64,000 nucleotides of DNA from Mycobacterium sp. (GTDB taxonomy: Bacteria; Actinomycetota; Actinomycetes; Mycobacteriales; Mycobacteriaceae). The stretch covers positions 1-64,000 of the forward strand of contig NZ_JAFBAR010000124.1 of the NCBI RefSeq assembly GCF_019247635.1. Direction: 5' to 3'. The notes under the pieces were generated by a model. The model was not told where the DNA came from, searched no databases, and saw only the letters and a list, made by a program, of their open reading frames with translations. The position numbers were made by a program, and so were the translations under genes. Positions 17,975-25,761 of the stretch are shown here, piece by piece; the first letter of the stretch is position 1, and every line of letters starts with the position of its first letter.

Positions 17975-19042
17975 TTGTTGCGGGTCGCCTCGGTGCCAGC
18001 GTCGCATGTCTACGTTCGCCATCTCTCGGCGCCGAATAGAATGAATAGCGTTGTGCGACTGAAGGATCCGGCTCCCAGCGACGGACGCACCGTTCCGGGG
18101 GGTTGGTGGCCGCCACTTATGCTGGAACCGGGTTGGGTTCGCCAGCATCGCGACGCGTTCGAGGTGTTTCACGTGCACTTCGGCTTCGACGCGATTGGTC
18201 CCGAGGTGCTGACCCAGGTCGTGCACGAACTCAAAGCGTATGACAAACCATTGCTCTATACGGTGCACGACCTGCGCAACCCCCATCATCCTGAGCCGCA
18301 GGCACATGCCGACCAGCAGGATGTGCTGATCAGGGCCGCTGACGAACTGATCACCCTGACACCCGGTGCCGCACAAGCGGTCTCGCAACGTTGGGGACGG
18401 AAATGCCGCGTCCTTCCGCACCCACATGTGGTCTGCAGGGATCGGATTGAACGGAAACGCGATCTGGGTGAGCGCTTCATAGTCGGCCTGCACGCCAAGA
18501 GTCTGCGCGCGAACATGGACCCCCTGCCGATCCTGGATGCGCTCGTCGGCATCGTGTCCGTCCTGCCCAAGGCCGTGCTGCAGATCGACGTCCACGACGA
18601 AATCTTTGACCCTGCCAACCATTGGTTCGCCCCCCGTGCTGGATCGGCACTTTTGAAATACGACCGGTACGACCATGTGCGAGTCGAGGTGCACCGGTAC
18701 TTTTCTGATACCGAGCTCTGGGAGTACCTCTCATCTTTGAACGTCTCGGTGTTGCCTTATCGGTTCGGGACTCATTCCGGTTGGCTTGAGGCATGCTTTG
18801 ACCTCGGTACTGCCGTCATCGTGCCCGACTGTGGCTTTTACGATCAGCAACGGCCCTGCGGCGTATTCGATTTCAGCGAAAGCCATTTCGATGAGGAGAC
18901 GCTGCGACGCGCGGTCGAGGAAGCGTACTCTGCGTGGGCCTGCGCGGAACCTACGCCGCGGGCGACATGGGCAGCGCGGCGCAGTGAACGCCTTGAACTT
19001 GCCGCCGCCCACCGGCGCATCTATGAAGACGCGCTCGCATGA
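17975..19042 (+). CDS. Glycosyltransferase (GT-B-like), first of four
   Basis: About 355 residues if started at TTG 17975 (or TTG 17978), which has AGAAAGG 7-10 bases upstream; the frame is open back to 17660 but that part looks non-coding. LLRVASVPASHVYVRHLS opens the protein. FEVFHVHFGFDAIG and LLYTVHDLRNPHHPEPQAH are the acceptor-side segments, and a GT-B C-terminal half follows (FIVGLHAKSLRAN, YFSDTELWEYLSSLNVSVLPYRFGTHSGWLEACFDLGTAVIVPD). This resembles GT4-like enzymes. The stop overlaps the next start (ATGA). The sugar donor and acceptor are unknown. Confidence 0.8.
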   Translation: MLRVASVPASHVYVRHLSAPNRMNSVVRLKDPAPSDGRTVPGGWWPPLMLEPGWVRQHRDAFEVFHVHFGFDAIGPEVLTQVVHELKAYDKPLLYTVHDLRNPHHPEPQAHADQQDVLIRAADELITLTPGAAQAVSQRWGRKCRVLPHPHVVCRDRIERKRDLGERFIVGLHAKSLRANMDPLPILDALVGIVSVLPKAVLQIDVHDEIFDPANHWFAPRAGSALLKYDRYDHVRVEVHRYFSDTELWEYLSSLNVSVLPYRFGTHSGWLEACFDLGTAVIVPDCGFYDQQRPCGVFDFSESHFDEETLRRAVEEAYSAWACAEPTPRATWAARRSERLELAAAHRRIYEDALA

Positions 19043-20277
19043 AAAGCGCCCTTCGGATCGCGCTGATCGCCTCTAGCCGTTTTCCCATCAGTCAACCGTT
19101 CGCCGGCGGCTTGGAAGCGCATGTGTGGCACTTGGCCCGCGGGCTCACGGCTTACGGCCACGAGGTGTCGGTGTTTGCCGCCCCGGGCTCCGATCGAGAC
19201 CTTGATTGTCACACACTGCCCGTTCGACCCTTGGCAATGTCAGACGCTGCCCGGGGGGACGTGTCCATGCCGCCGGACGCGTTCATGGCCGATCACCACG
19301 CGTACCTGGCGTTGATGTTGCAGCTCGCCGGCGCCTCGCGGGACGACTTCCACATCATCCACAACCACAGTCTGCATTATCTGCCGGTCGCCATGGCCCG
19401 CATGCTGCCCACCCCCATGCTGACCAGCGTCCACACCCCGCCGACTCCGTGGCTGGAGTCGGCGATCGACGCGTCCGGCGGTGCGGGAACGCAGTTCGCG
19501 GCCGTCTCGGCGCACACGGCGGCCGCGTGGGGTAAGGCCCTCGGGCATATCGCTGTGGTGCCCAACGGGATTGCGACCGACCGTTGGCCGCTTGGCCCGG
19601 GAGGCGGTCCGTTGGTGTGGTTCGGACGGATTACCCCTGAGAAAGCGCCTCATCTGGCGATCGCAGCCGCCCGGCTTGCTCGCCGCCCGCTCGTCCTTGC
19701 CGGTCCGATCGCAGACCAGCGTTACTTCACCGCTGAGGTCGCACCCAACCTCGACGAGGAGATCCGGTACGTCGGCCACCTCAACCACAACGAGCTCGCG
19801 CGGCTCGTCGGCGGATCCGCAGCGGCGCTGATTACTCCGGTATGGGATGAACCTTATGGGTTGGTAGTCGCCGAAGCGATGTGTTGCGGCACACCCGTGG
19901 TCGCCTTTGCCTGTGGCGGTATACCGGAGCTCCTCGCGCCCCAAGCAGGTCGGCTCGTTCCGGCGAAGGATACCTCCGCGATGGCCGATGCCATCGCGGA
20001 GGTGGTGCGCATGCCACGAGACCAGGTCCGCGACCACGCCGTCCGCCACTGCTCACTGGAGGCAATGCTGGCTGCCTACATCAACTTGTACAGACAGATC
20101 ATCGACAACCGCAGCGAGGTCCGCCATGATCGGTTACTACGTACACCATCACGGTTACGGACATCTGGCGCGGGCGATCAGCATCGGCGCAGAAATGTAT
20201 CGGCCGATGACGGTGCTGACTTCGTTGGACATCCCACCGCCGCACCCCTTTACGGCGGTCGTGAAACTACCGCGTGA
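19039..20277 (+). CDS. GT4-family glycosyltransferase, possibly frameshifted at its 3' end
   Basis: A 412-residue GT-B enzyme. The N-terminus RIALIASSRFPISQPFAGGLEAHVWHLARGL carries the GGxExxV acceptor-side motif. The donor half contains VWFGRITPEKAPHLAI and the GT4 motif DEPYGLVVAEAMCCGTPVVAFACGGIPELL (with the E-x7-E glutamates). Normal sequence ends near LYRQIIDNR. The last ~50 residues are translated from the next gene's reading region in another frame. All other junctions in this cluster are 4-base overlaps; here the overlap is 152 bases. A one-base shift near 20100 would give a stop overlapping the next ATG. Confidence 0.85.
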   Translation: MKSALRIALIASSRFPISQPFAGGLEAHVWHLARGLTAYGHEVSVFAAPGSDRDLDCHTLPVRPLAMSDAARGDVSMPPDAFMADHHAYLALMLQLAGASRDDFHIIHNHSLHYLPVAMARMLPTPMLTSVHTPPTPWLESAIDASGGAGTQFAAVSAHTAAAWGKALGHIAVVPNGIATDRWPLGPGGGPLVWFGRITPEKAPHLAIAAARLARRPLVLAGPIADQRYFTAEVAPNLDEEIRYVGHLNHNELARLVGGSAAALITPVWDEPYGLVVAEAMCCGTPVVAFACGGIPELLAPQAGRLVPAKDTSAMADAIAEVVRMPRDQVRDHAVRHCSLEAMLAAYINLYRQIIDNRSEVRHDRLLRTPSRLRTSGAGDQHRRRNVSADDGADFVGHPTAAPLYGGRETTA

Positions 20278-21139
20278 CGACCAAGCGGAGCAGGTGAGCG
20301 AACCCACGGCACACGGCGCACTGCATTGGGCGCCCTACCATGACAAGGGTTTTCAAGCGCGAATGCACGCAGTAGCCCGCTGGGTTGCCGACGCCCGGCC
20401 GGAAGCCTTCGTAACGGATGTGTCGGTGGAGGTCGCCGTATTTGTTCGCCTGTTGGGCGTACCCGTGGTTGTCATGGCCCTCCCAGGCAAACGTATTGAT
20501 CCCGCGCACTTGCTCGCACATCGACTCGCCGATCACATCATCGCCGCGTGGCCGCAGGAGTTGTGTGTCCCAACGTGGTTGCGCCCCTTTGCAAATAAGA
20601 CGAGCTATGTCGGCGGGATCAGCCGGTTCGACGGGCGGACCAGTTTGGTGTCGTGCCACGACGCCGCAACAACGGGTGTGCGCGTACTCGTGCTTGGCGG
20701 GGCCAGTGACGGATTCGGGCTCGACATGAGCGCATGCGCTCAGCAGTGTCCGGGGACGACGTGGACGATGCTCGGCGGAAGTGGCGGCCGTTGGACAGCC
20801 GACCCGTGGCCGCACATCGGCACCGCCGACGTCGTCGTCACCCACGCCGGCCAAAGCAGTATCGCCGACGTCGCGGCGGCGCAGCGCCGGGCAGTCGTAA
20901 TTCCCCTGCCGCGTCCGTTTGACGAACAACGGGCTACGGCGGCGGTGCTGCGGAAATACCGGATCGCAACCGTGGTGCAGGACTGGCCTGACGTGCGTGC
21001 GTGGCCGGGATTGCTTGCGGACGCGCTGGCCCGGGAGCCCACACGGTGGGCGCGGTGGCAGGTTCAGGGAGCTGCCCGACGCGCCGCCAGCGCGATCGAA
21101 GCGACCTCGCGGCGCTGCGCAATGGTGGGTGCGCCGTGA
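20126..21139 (+). CDS. MurG/GT28-like glycosyltransferase
   Basis: A 337-residue GT-B protein. MIGYYVHHHGYGHLARAISIG is the typical N-terminal GHxxR segment of GT28-like enzymes. The C-terminal nucleotide-sugar half has VRVLVLGGASDGFG, TTWTMLGGSGGRW and the hallmark VVTHAGQSSIADVAAAQRRAVVIPLPRPFDEQ, as in MurG-type enzymes. ATG 20126 is preferred; upstream in-frame codons belong to the GT4 gene region. The stop overlaps the next GTG (GTGA). Probably one step in building a short glycan with the neighbouring transferases. Confidence 0.85.
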   Translation: MIGYYVHHHGYGHLARAISIGAEMYRPMTVLTSLDIPPPHPFTAVVKLPRDDQAEQVSEPTAHGALHWAPYHDKGFQARMHAVARWVADARPEAFVTDVSVEVAVFVRLLGVPVVVMALPGKRIDPAHLLAHRLADHIIAAWPQELCVPTWLRPFANKTSYVGGISRFDGRTSLVSCHDAATTGVRVLVLGGASDGFGLDMSACAQQCPGTTWTMLGGSGGRWTADPWPHIGTADVVVTHAGQSSIADVAAAQRRAVVIPLPRPFDEQRATAAVLRKYRIATVVQDWPDVRAWPGLLADALAREPTRWARWQVQGAARRAASAIEATSRRCAMVGAP

Positions 21140-21963
21140 AGACGGCAGTGATCACCACCGTCCGCGGCAGAAGTTCACACTTGCGGCGGCAGCTGCAGGG
21201 ATTGGCACGCAGCAAAGAGCTTCCGGATGTGCACGTTGTAGTCGCGCTCGGCGACCCTGTCGTCGCCGAGACAGTTGCAGCGGAGGACTCGCCGGCCAAG
21301 GTCGTCGACGTGGCCACTGCCGCGCCCCTGCCGATTGCGCACGCGCGCAACCGCGGCGCGACCGTTGCCTTGGCCGAATCAGCCGAGCTGTTGGTGTTCC
21401 TCGATGTCGACTGCATTCCCGGTGCCGAGCTAATCGGGCGGTACCGGTCCACGGCAGCCCGTCCCGAGCATTGCAACGCGCTGCTGTGCGGGCCGGTGAC
21501 CTATTTGCCGCCGCCGGGTCCACGCGGCTATGTCATGAGCGAATTGGAGGCGCAGCCCAGTCCACATCCCGCGCGTCCCGCACCGCACGACGACGACGTG
21601 CTGGCCACGACTGAGTATGAGTTGTTCTGGTCGCTGTCGTTCGCGGTGACCGCGGAGACCTGGGACGGTATTGGCGGTTTCTGTGAGCGATATCGAGGCT
21701 ATGGCTGCGAAGACACCGATTTCGCGCAGTGCGCTGCGGCACAGGGGGTGTCAATGCGCTGGGTGGGCGGCGCCCACGCATTCCACCAGTTTCATCGCAC
21801 TACCGATCCACCGGTGCACCATCTGGACGACATCCTGCGTAACGCGGCGATTTTCCGCCAGCGGTGGGGCTGGTGGCCGATGCAAGGATGGTTGGCAGCG
21901 TTCGAGGCGAACGGCTTAATTCGCCGTGATGCTGCGGGGTTTTTCTACCGGATAGCTCGATAG
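21136..21963 (+). CDS. GT2-family glycosyltransferase
   Basis: A 275-residue GT-A enzyme starting at GTG 21136. KTAVITTVRGRSSHLRRQLQGLARS is the N-terminal Rossmann strand and helix. LPIAHARNRGATVAL and LLVFLDVDCIPGAELI give the metal-binding DxD equivalent (DVDC). The C-terminal part (ELFWSLSFAVTAETWDGIGGFCERYRGYGCEDTDFAQCAA) matches the galactosyltransferase-like C-terminal domain of GT2/GT27 enzymes, with the ED motif. It is the last glycosyltransferase of the overlapping cluster. The product is unknown. Confidence 0.87.
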   Translation: MKTAVITTVRGRSSHLRRQLQGLARSKELPDVHVVVALGDPVVAETVAAEDSPAKVVDVATAAPLPIAHARNRGATVALAESAELLVFLDVDCIPGAELIGRYRSTAARPEHCNALLCGPVTYLPPPGPRGYVMSELEAQPSPHPARPAPHDDDVLATTEYELFWSLSFAVTAETWDGIGGFCERYRGYGCEDTDFAQCAAAQGVSMRWVGGAHAFHQFHRTTDPPVHHLDDILRNAAIFRQRWGWWPMQGWLAAFEANGLIRRDAAGFFYRIAR

Positions 21964-22033
21964 CTGCGAGTCACTCGTGCCCGGCGTCTGCCCGGCGTCC
22001 TTGACCGCCGGCGATGCCCGACCGCGGACTCCC

Positions 22034-22058
22034 GTCTACATGGCCGCCGAACGGGTAA
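22034..22058 (+). promoter_or_regulatory. SigF-like promoter upstream of the TPP enzyme
   Basis: GTCT (22034-22037), 15 bases, then GGGTAA (22053-22058) match the SigF consensus with one mismatch in each element. It lies 44 bases before the ATG at 22102. Confidence 0.35.
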
Positions 22059-22101
22059 CTCGTCATGGGAAGACAGCCGAGACTGCGAAACGAGGCGTGC
22101 A

Positions 22102-23904
22102 ATGGCGGCGAATGAGGTCAGCGACTTCTTGCTGGAACGACTACGCGACTGGGGGGTAGAAAAGGTATTCGCCTACCCGGGCGACGGGATCAACGGCCTG
22201 CTCGCGGCCTGGGGGCGCGCCGACAACCAACCGACCTTCATCCAGGCACGGCACGAGGAGATGGCCGCTTTCGAAGCGGTGGGTTACGCGAAATTCAGCG
22301 GCCGCCTTGGCGTATGCGCGGCGACCTCGGGGCCCGGGGCAATCCACCTGCTCAATGGCCTCTACGACGCAAAACTCGACCACGTGCCTGTGGTGGCGAT
22401 CGTCGGGCAAACCAACCGCAGCGCGATGGGCGGCGCATACCAGCAAGAAGTCGACCTTTTGAGCCTGTACAAGGACGTGGCCAGCGATTTCATCCAAACG
22501 GTCATGGTGCCCGAGCAGCTGCCGAACGTGCTGGATCGCGCCATCCGCACGGCGTTGACCAGGCGCGCGCCGACCGCGCTCATCGTTCCCGCGGACGTTC
22601 AGGAACTCAAGTATTCGGCGCCGGCACACGAGTTCAAGATGGTGCCGTCCAGTCTCGGATTTGAGCAACCCGTAGTCGAGCCCGCGCGCGAGGGTCTGCA
22701 CAAGGCCGCCGACGTGCTCAATGCCGGCGAGCGGGTCGCGATGCTGATCGGTTGCGGTGCGCGCGGTGCGGTCGCCGAGGTCACCCAACTCGCCGATGTG
22801 CTGGGTGCCGGCGTCGCCAAGGCGCTCCTGGGCAAAGATGTGCTTTCCGACGAATTGCCTTGGGTCACAGGCGCAATCGGCTTGCTGGGCACTCGGCCGA
22901 GCTATGAGCTGATGCGCGATTGTGACACGTTGCTGACCATCGGGTCGAGCTTTCCCTACTCACAATTTCTTCCGACGTACGGCGCGGCGCGCGGCGTACA
23001 GATCGACATCGACCCCGCGCTGATCGGGATGCGTTACCCGAACGAGGTGAACCTGGTCGGCGACGCCGCCGCGACGGCACGTGCGTTGTTGCCCTTGCTG
23101 CAACGCAAATCCGACCGCTCGTGGCGAGAGACGATCGAGAACAATGTGGCGCGCTGGTGGGAAACCATGGCGAAGGAAGCCAATGTTGCCGCCGATCCGA
23201 TCAATCCGATGCGGCTTTTCGCCGAGCTGTCGCCAAAGCTGCCCGACGACGCAATCGTCACTGCCGACTCGGGCTCGGCGGCGAATTGGTATGCGCGCCA
23301 ACTGAAGTTCCGCGGGAACATGCGCGGCTCGCTGTCGGGAACGTTGGCCACCATGGGACCTGGCGTTCCCTACGGCATCGGCGCGAAGTTCGCTCATCCC
23401 GGGCGCCCGGTCATCGTCTTCGCCGGTGACGGTGCCATGCAGATGAACGGCATGGCCGAGTTGATCACGATCGCCCGCTACTGGCGACAGTGGGCGGATC
23501 CGCGAATGGTGATCGGCGTGCTGCACAACAACGATCTCAACCAGGTGACCTGGGAGCTGCGGGCCATGGGTGGGGCCCCGAAGTTCGCCGAGTCCCAAAC
23601 CCTGCCGGAGGTCGATTACGCCGGTTTCGCCGCCAGCTTGGGCCTCGGCTCGGCGACACTGACCGAACCCGATCAGATCGCGCCGGCGTGGGATCAGGCG
23701 TTGCGGGCCGACCGACCGACCGTGCTGGACGTGCACTGCGACCCGAATGTCCCGCCGGTACCGCCGCACGCCACTTTCGACCAGATGAAAAGCGCCGCTG
23801 CCGCCGTCCTTAAGGGTGACGAGGACGCATTCGGGCTCCTCAAGGAGGGCGTCAAGATCAAAGCGCAGGAGTTCATGCCGCACCGGGAAAGCAGCAGGCG
23901 ATGA
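22102..23904 (+). CDS. Thiamine pyrophosphate-dependent enzyme, pyruvate oxidase/acetolactate synthase-like
   Basis: A 600-residue three-domain TPP enzyme. The N-terminal PYR domain has VFAYPGDGINGLLAA and the catalytic Glu in QARHEEMAAF (near 52-53). The middle FAD/dinucleotide-like domain spans about 195-330. The C-terminal PP domain has the TPP/Mg motif GDGAMQMNGMAEL...NNDLNQVTWE. It resembles pyruvate oxidase (PoxB) more than biosynthetic IlvB, and no small subunit is nearby. Homologues are usually annotated only as thiamine pyrophosphate-requiring protein. It follows the glycosyltransferase cluster by 138 bases and has its own SigF-like promoter, so the functional link is uncertain. Confidence 0.88.
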   Translation: MAANEVSDFLLERLRDWGVEKVFAYPGDGINGLLAAWGRADNQPTFIQARHEEMAAFEAVGYAKFSGRLGVCAATSGPGAIHLLNGLYDAKLDHVPVVAIVGQTNRSAMGGAYQQEVDLLSLYKDVASDFIQTVMVPEQLPNVLDRAIRTALTRRAPTALIVPADVQELKYSAPAHEFKMVPSSLGFEQPVVEPAREGLHKAADVLNAGERVAMLIGCGARGAVAEVTQLADVLGAGVAKALLGKDVLSDELPWVTGAIGLLGTRPSYELMRDCDTLLTIGSSFPYSQFLPTYGAARGVQIDIDPALIGMRYPNEVNLVGDAAATARALLPLLQRKSDRSWRETIENNVARWWETMAKEANVAADPINPMRLFAELSPKLPDDAIVTADSGSAANWYARQLKFRGNMRGSLSGTLATMGPGVPYGIGAKFAHPGRPVIVFAGDGAMQMNGMAELITIARYWRQWADPRMVIGVLHNNDLNQVTWELRAMGGAPKFAESQTLPEVDYAGFAASLGLGSATLTEPDQIAPAWDQALRADRPTVLDVHCDPNVPPVPPHATFDQMKSAAAAVLKGDEDAFGLLKEGVKIKAQEFMPHRESSRR

Positions 23905-24050
23905 GCGAAGCCGGTGGCGCCGCGCGACTGGCGCCGCTAGCACCGCTTTCCGGCATGCACGCCGCCGTGGTGACCGATGCCACATGTTTGAGGAAGGGGT
24001 CATCCGGAAACACGCCTACCGGGGTAGTCCTGGACCGTGGATGCGGGTGA
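23901..24050 (+). CDS. Possible 49-residue ORF coupled to the TPP gene
   Basis: ATG 23901 overlaps the TPP-enzyme stop (ATGA) and opens a 49-codon frame (MSEAGGAARLAPLAPL...). No domain is recognised. It may be a translated small protein or chance. The overlap is the only support. Confidence 0.25.
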   Translation: MSEAGGAARLAPLAPLSGMHAAVVTDATCLRKGSSGNTPTGVVLDRGCG

Positions 24051-24138
24051 GTCCGCGTCGCGATCCAGCCCTGCGGCTGAGTGCACTTGAACGAGCGCGG
24101 TCGCCAGGTAAGTGAAAACAGCGACAGGGAGGAAGTAA

Positions 24139-24372
24139 ATGGGCGAGAAGAGTGGACCCAAGGAAGCAGTCGAAGGCGTGGTCGAAGGCGTCAAGGGTAA
24201 GGCGAAGGAAGTTATCGGCGCCGTCGCGGGTCGCGACGACGTGAAGCGCGAGGGCGAGGCGCAACAGGACAAGGGCGACGCTCAGCGCGACGCGGCGAAG
24301 AAAGAGGCCGAGGCGGAATCCGCCCGCGGCGGGGCTGCGGCGGCCGAAGAGCGTCAGAAGGCGAATCAGTAG
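24139..24372 (+). CDS. CsbD-family stress protein (microaggregate-binding-protein-like)
   Basis: A 77-residue, highly charged, mostly helical protein with no hydrophobic core. GVVEGVKGKAKEVIGAVAGRDDVKREGEAQQDKGDAQRDAAKK is the CsbD pattern, and the length and text resemble mycobacterial proteins called microaggregate-binding protein 1. CsbD genes are sigma-B-controlled in Bacillus. GGAGG lies 7 bases before the ATG. It is followed by a strong hairpin and faces udgX convergently. The biochemical role is unknown. Confidence 0.88.
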   Translation: MGEKSGPKEAVEGVVEGVKGKAKEVIGAVAGRDDVKREGEAQQDKGDAQRDAAKKEAEAESARGGAAAAEERQKANQ

Positions 24373-24382
24373 CCTGCTAGGC

Positions 24383-24421
24383 GAATTGGGCCCAGTCCGA
24401 GACTCGGACTGGGCCCAATTC
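24383..24421. terminator. Strong bidirectional terminator
   Basis: Two perfect 19-base arms beginning GAATTGGGCCCAGTCCGAG (24383-24401) and ending CTCGGACTGGGCCCAATTC (24403-24421) around a single base. It lies between the convergent csbD-like and udgX genes. It also has A/T-rich outer ends, so it can act in both directions. Confidence 0.85.
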
Positions 24422-24465
24422 ACTTGGGCGGGCACTCTTCAGCCTGCAGCGCGATAAAGCCAGCG

Positions 24466-25152
24466 TCAGCGGGTTTCGAATTGTAGCCGGGTCTGTGCAC
24501 TGCGCAGGTCATCGACGAACGATTCGTACGTCTCGTCACGGCGGTCGCTACGATCACGCAGAACGGCCGACGGGTGCAGCGTAGCGGTGACGAGTGGTTT
24601 CGCGTCCACCTCTGCGGCCAGCGTCGCGGGCAGGCGCAGGAGTTCGCCGCGATGCGCGGTGACACGAAACGCTGTGCCCAACAACGATTGTGCGGCGGTG
24701 GCTCCAAGACAGACGATCAATTGCGGTCGCAGCGACTGGATCTCAGCGAACAACCATGGCTGGCATGCGACCACTTCGGTGCGGCCGGGTTTCTGGTGTA
24801 TGCGCCGCTTGCCCGCTCGGTTGAACTTGAAATGCTTGACCGCATTGGTCTGATACGTGCAAGCGGGATCGATTCCCGCGTCACCAAGCGCCCGCATCAG
24901 CAGCCGCCCGGCCGGACCGACGAACGGCAGTCCTTCCAGATCCTCCCGGTCCCCTGGCTGTTCGCCCACGAGCATGATCGGTGCGGCGGAGTCGCCATGG
25001 CCGAAGACGGTCTGGGTGGCATTCTCATAAAGTGCGCAACCGCGGCAACCGCTGGCCGCGCGTTTCAGCGAACTTAGCTCGCGGTCGTCGGGCAGATAGC
25101 GTGTCGCTCCGCGTGCTGCTGAAAGATCTTTGTCTTCAACGGCTTCGGGCAC
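24466..25152 (-). CDS. udgX: UdgX-type uracil-DNA glycosylase (covalent uracil-DNA binder)
   Basis: A 228-residue family 4-like uracil-DNA glycosylase. The Fe-S cysteines are in GCRGCALY near 35-40 and later in VACQPWL. The motif GEQPGDREDLEGLPFVGPAGR is the uracil pocket. The insertion KRRIHQKPG carries His119, equivalent to the His of M. smegmatis UdgX that forms a covalent bond with the excised uracil site. ATLHPSAVLR is the C-terminal motif. It overlaps the end of the upstream ChaB/Rho-N gene by 17 bases, so the two are one transcriptional unit. Confidence 0.93.
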   Translation of the reverse strand: MPEAVEDKDLSAARGATRYLPDDRELSSLKRAASGCRGCALYENATQTVFGHGDSAAPIMLVGEQPGDREDLEGLPFVGPAGRLLMRALGDAGIDPACTYQTNAVKHFKFNRAGKRRIHQKPGRTEVVACQPWLFAEIQSLRPQLIVCLGATAAQSLLGTAFRVTAHRGELLRLPATLAAEVDAKPLVTATLHPSAVLRDRSDRRDETYESFVDDLRSAQTRLQFETR

Positions 25153-25549
25153 GACGATTTTGTTTCTTAATCGCGGCGACGAGTTCAGATTTGTTCATGG
25201 TAGAACGGCCGTGGATATCGAGTCGCCGGGCGATATCGAGCAGATGTCTCTTGCTGGCGTTGGCGTCGACGCCCTCTTCCGAGGGCAACGGGTTGTCCAG
25301 GCCGCCGCGCTCGGCGCGCTTATCGGAGGGCCCCTTTTCCTCCTTCGCCTCCCAGTGGTCGCCGACTTTCTCGAAACTGTGCTTGACGGCGGCGTAGGCC
25401 ACTCGGTGCGCACGCTCCTCGCTGCCGTATTGATCCGCGGCCGAGTCGTGCGCTTTGGCAAACGTGCGCTGCGCCTTGCCACTGGAGCGCCGCAACGTGC
25501 TGGGCAGCTCGCTTTTCTTTGCGTCGCCGCTCTTGGTGGTCTTCGGCAT
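25136..25549 (-). CDS. ChaB-domain protein with Rho-N-like C-terminus
   Basis: A 137-residue basic protein. Residues about 14-75 (ELPSTLRRSSGKAQRTFAKAHDSAADQYG...AHRVAYAAVKHSFEKVGDHWEAKE) match the ChaB fold. Residues about 98-130 (SKRHLLDIARRLDIHGRSTMNKSELVAAIKK) form a Rho-N/SAP-like nucleic-acid-binding helical motif. It precedes and overlaps udgX, suggesting a DNA-handling role, which is inferred. Mycobacterial homologues are usually annotated as ChaB or Rho termination factor N-terminal proteins. Confidence 0.85.
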   Translation of the reverse strand: MPKTTKSGDAKKSELPSTLRRSSGKAQRTFAKAHDSAADQYGSEERAHRVAYAAVKHSFEKVGDHWEAKEEKGPSDKRAERGGLDNPLPSEEGVDANASKRHLLDIARRLDIHGRSTMNKSELVAAIKKQNRRARSR

Positions 25550-25628
25550 CCGATCCCCTCACATTTCGGTTGGCTCGTGCTGCACCGCGTCATCGAGGCG
25601 GCGTGAACTGGTTGCCCGGTTCGATCCG

Positions 25629-25653
25629 GTTTGATTGGTTCTACGCCGGGCTG
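25629..25653 (+). promoter_or_regulatory. Weak SigF-like promoter match
   Basis: GTTT (25629-25632), 15 bases, then GGGCTG (25648-25653), about 109 bases before the decarboxylase ATG. The spacing and -35 match, but the -10 has only GGG plus one more position. Confidence 0.2.
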
Positions 25654-25761
25654 AGTGTGCCATTTGCCGGTGCTACCCGGTGCCGTTCAAGCCGAAACGC
25701 AAAGTCGGCCTGACCTGCACGGGCGGATTGGTGTCGCAATCTCCGGGGTACCCGGACCGTC

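Noticed and set aside
24007-24027. SigF promoter for the csbD-like gene
   Set aside because: GGGTAG is present, but no GTTT lies 15-17 bases upstream.
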